Source: an uncultured Collinsella sp. (GTDB lineage Bacteria > Actinomycetota > Coriobacteriia > Coriobacteriales > Coriobacteriaceae). From it: a stretch of 11,832 nt of DNA. The stretch is from positions 1 to 11,832 of the forward strand of contig USBA01000047.1 of the NCBI GenBank assembly GCA_900552735.1, read 5' to 3'. The notes under the pieces are model-generated. The model saw only the letters and a program-made list of their open reading frames with translations, was not told where the DNA came from and did no database searches. The translations under genes and the position numbers were made by a program. Numbering within the stretch: the first letter of the stretch is position 1; the number at the start of each line of letters is the position of its first letter. Positions 11,038 to 11,832 of this stretch are shown here, in pieces.

Positions 11038-11832
11038 ATGGAGAACATCAGCTACGAGACGCTCGAGAAGATCGGCTACAAGGGCTACCTGCTGCCCAAG
11101 GACGCGCCCGAGAAGGTTCTGCAATTTGGCGAGGGCAATTTCCTGCGCGCCTTCGTCGACCGCTTCTTTGACATGGGCAACGAGGCAACCGGCTGGAACG
11201 GCAAGGTTGTCATGGTCCAGCCCATCAGCGGCGCCTTTGGCTTTGCCGATGGTATCAACGCCCAGGACGACCTGTACACCGTGTTGGTGCGCGGCAAGGA
11301 GAACGGCAACACGGTTGACGAGTCCCGCGTGATCAGCGCCTGCAGCCGCTGCATCAACCCGTACCGCGAGGACGACTACCGCGCCATGATGGAGGTCGCC
11401 GTCTCCGACGATTTGGAGATTATCGTCTCCAACACCACCGAGGCCGGTATCGCCTACGACCCGTCCTGCAAGGCCGACGACATGCCGCCCGCGAGCTTCC
11501 CCGCCAAGCTTGCCCAGGTGCTCCACACTCGCTGGGCCGCCGGCAAGCCGGGCGTCATCGTGCTCGCCTGCGAGCTCATCGATCACAACGGCGAGGAGCT
11601 GCTGCGCATCATGAACCAGTACGTGAGCGACTGGGGCTGGGAGGACGAGTTCTCGCAGTGGATGGCCAACGACTGCACCGTCTGCACCACGCTTGTCGAC
11701 ACCATCGTACCGGGCCGTATCCGCGACGCATCCGAGGCCGCCGCGGTGGCTGAGCGTCTGGGCTACGAGGATCCCTTCCTGGCCGTGCGCGAGCCCTTCC
11801 AGATGTGGGGCATCCAGGGCGACGAGTCGCTT
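11038..11832 (+). CDS. uxaB: Tagaturonate reductase (altronate oxidoreductase), truncated by the window end
   Basis: 265 residues are visible of an expected 480 or so; the frame stays open to the last base. The enzyme reduces D-tagaturonate to D-altronate with NADH, the step after UxaC in galacturonate use. It belongs to the long-chain mannitol/fructuronate dehydrogenase family. Seen motifs: VLQFGEGNFLRAFVDRFFD (28-45, nucleotide-binding start), QDDLYTVLVRG (76-86), INPYRED (106-112), the characteristic SNTTEAGIAYD (131-141), SFPAKL (153-158), ACELIDHNG (177-185) and TLVDTIVPGRI (218-228). QFGEGNFLR with SNTTEAGI favours the tagaturonate enzyme over fructuronate reductase (UxuB). The start at 11038 follows TAAGGAGAG. 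The catalytic C-terminal half is outside the window; an altronate dehydratase gene (uxaA) would be expected beyond it. Confidence 0.92.
   Translation, partial: MENISYETLEKIGYKGYLLPKDAPEKVLQFGEGNFLRAFVDRFFDMGNEATGWNGKVVMVQPISGAFGFADGINAQDDLYTVLVRGKENGNTVDESRVISACSRCINPYREDDYRAMMEVAVSDDLEIIVSNTTEAGIAYDPSCKADDMPPASFPAKLAQVLHTRWAAGKPGVIVLACELIDHNGEELLRIMNQYVSDWGWEDEFSQWMANDCTVCTTLVDTIVPGRIRDASEAAAVAERLGYEDPFLAVREPFQMWGIQGDESL

Overview
The window is GC-rich, densely coded bacterial DNA. Gene content and protein flavour best fit a member of the Coriobacteriia (Actinomycetota), probably Collinsella or a close relative. This is an inference from protein recognition, not from a database search. Nearly every long reverse-frame ORF inside the genes is a codon-bias shadow.

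Left part, minus strand (1-1825): a partial larC and a complete larB (nickel-pincer nucleotide cofactor synthesis, used by lactate racemase-type enzymes) lie 10 nt apart in one operon. Upstream of larB sits a long perfect inverted repeat that looks like an operator, and then serB (phosphoserine phosphatase). The serB start faces a divergent aspS across a 256-nt spacer. The aspS leader carries a strong hairpin just before its ribosome binding site.

Centre, plus strand (2082-7828): aspS (aspartyl-tRNA synthetase) ends in a strong intrinsic terminator. A small HPr phosphocarrier gene follows, with His15 kept but Asp at the position of regulatory Ser46. It is followed by a REP-like hairpin and a second strong terminator. 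Then comes a ferrous iron uptake operon: feoA, feoA, feoB, a terminator, and a separate FeoB-associated Cys-rich membrane protein. The feo promoter region contains two 15-bp arms in perfect inverted orientation. One arm fits exactly between plausible -35 and -10 boxes, and related half-sites recur upstream of feoB and of the Cys-rich protein. This suggests local control by a metal-responsive repressor.

Right part, plus strand (7973-end): a LacI-family regulator precedes uxaC (uronate isomerase) and uxaB (tagaturonate reductase, cut by the window edge). The 461-nt gap between regulator and uxaC holds two things. One is a 194-bp element bounded by 22-bp near-perfect inverted repeats (MITE-like). 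The other is a cluster of TGAACG/CGTTCA operators, including the 16-bp perfect palindrome AGGTGAACGTTCACCT, overlapping the probable uxaC promoter. The LacI protein is the obvious candidate to bind them and control hexuronate use.

I see no tRNA, rRNA, CRISPR array, phage genes or transposase. Most genes are ordinary metabolism. The novel material is mainly in the regulatory DNA and in the HPr variant.
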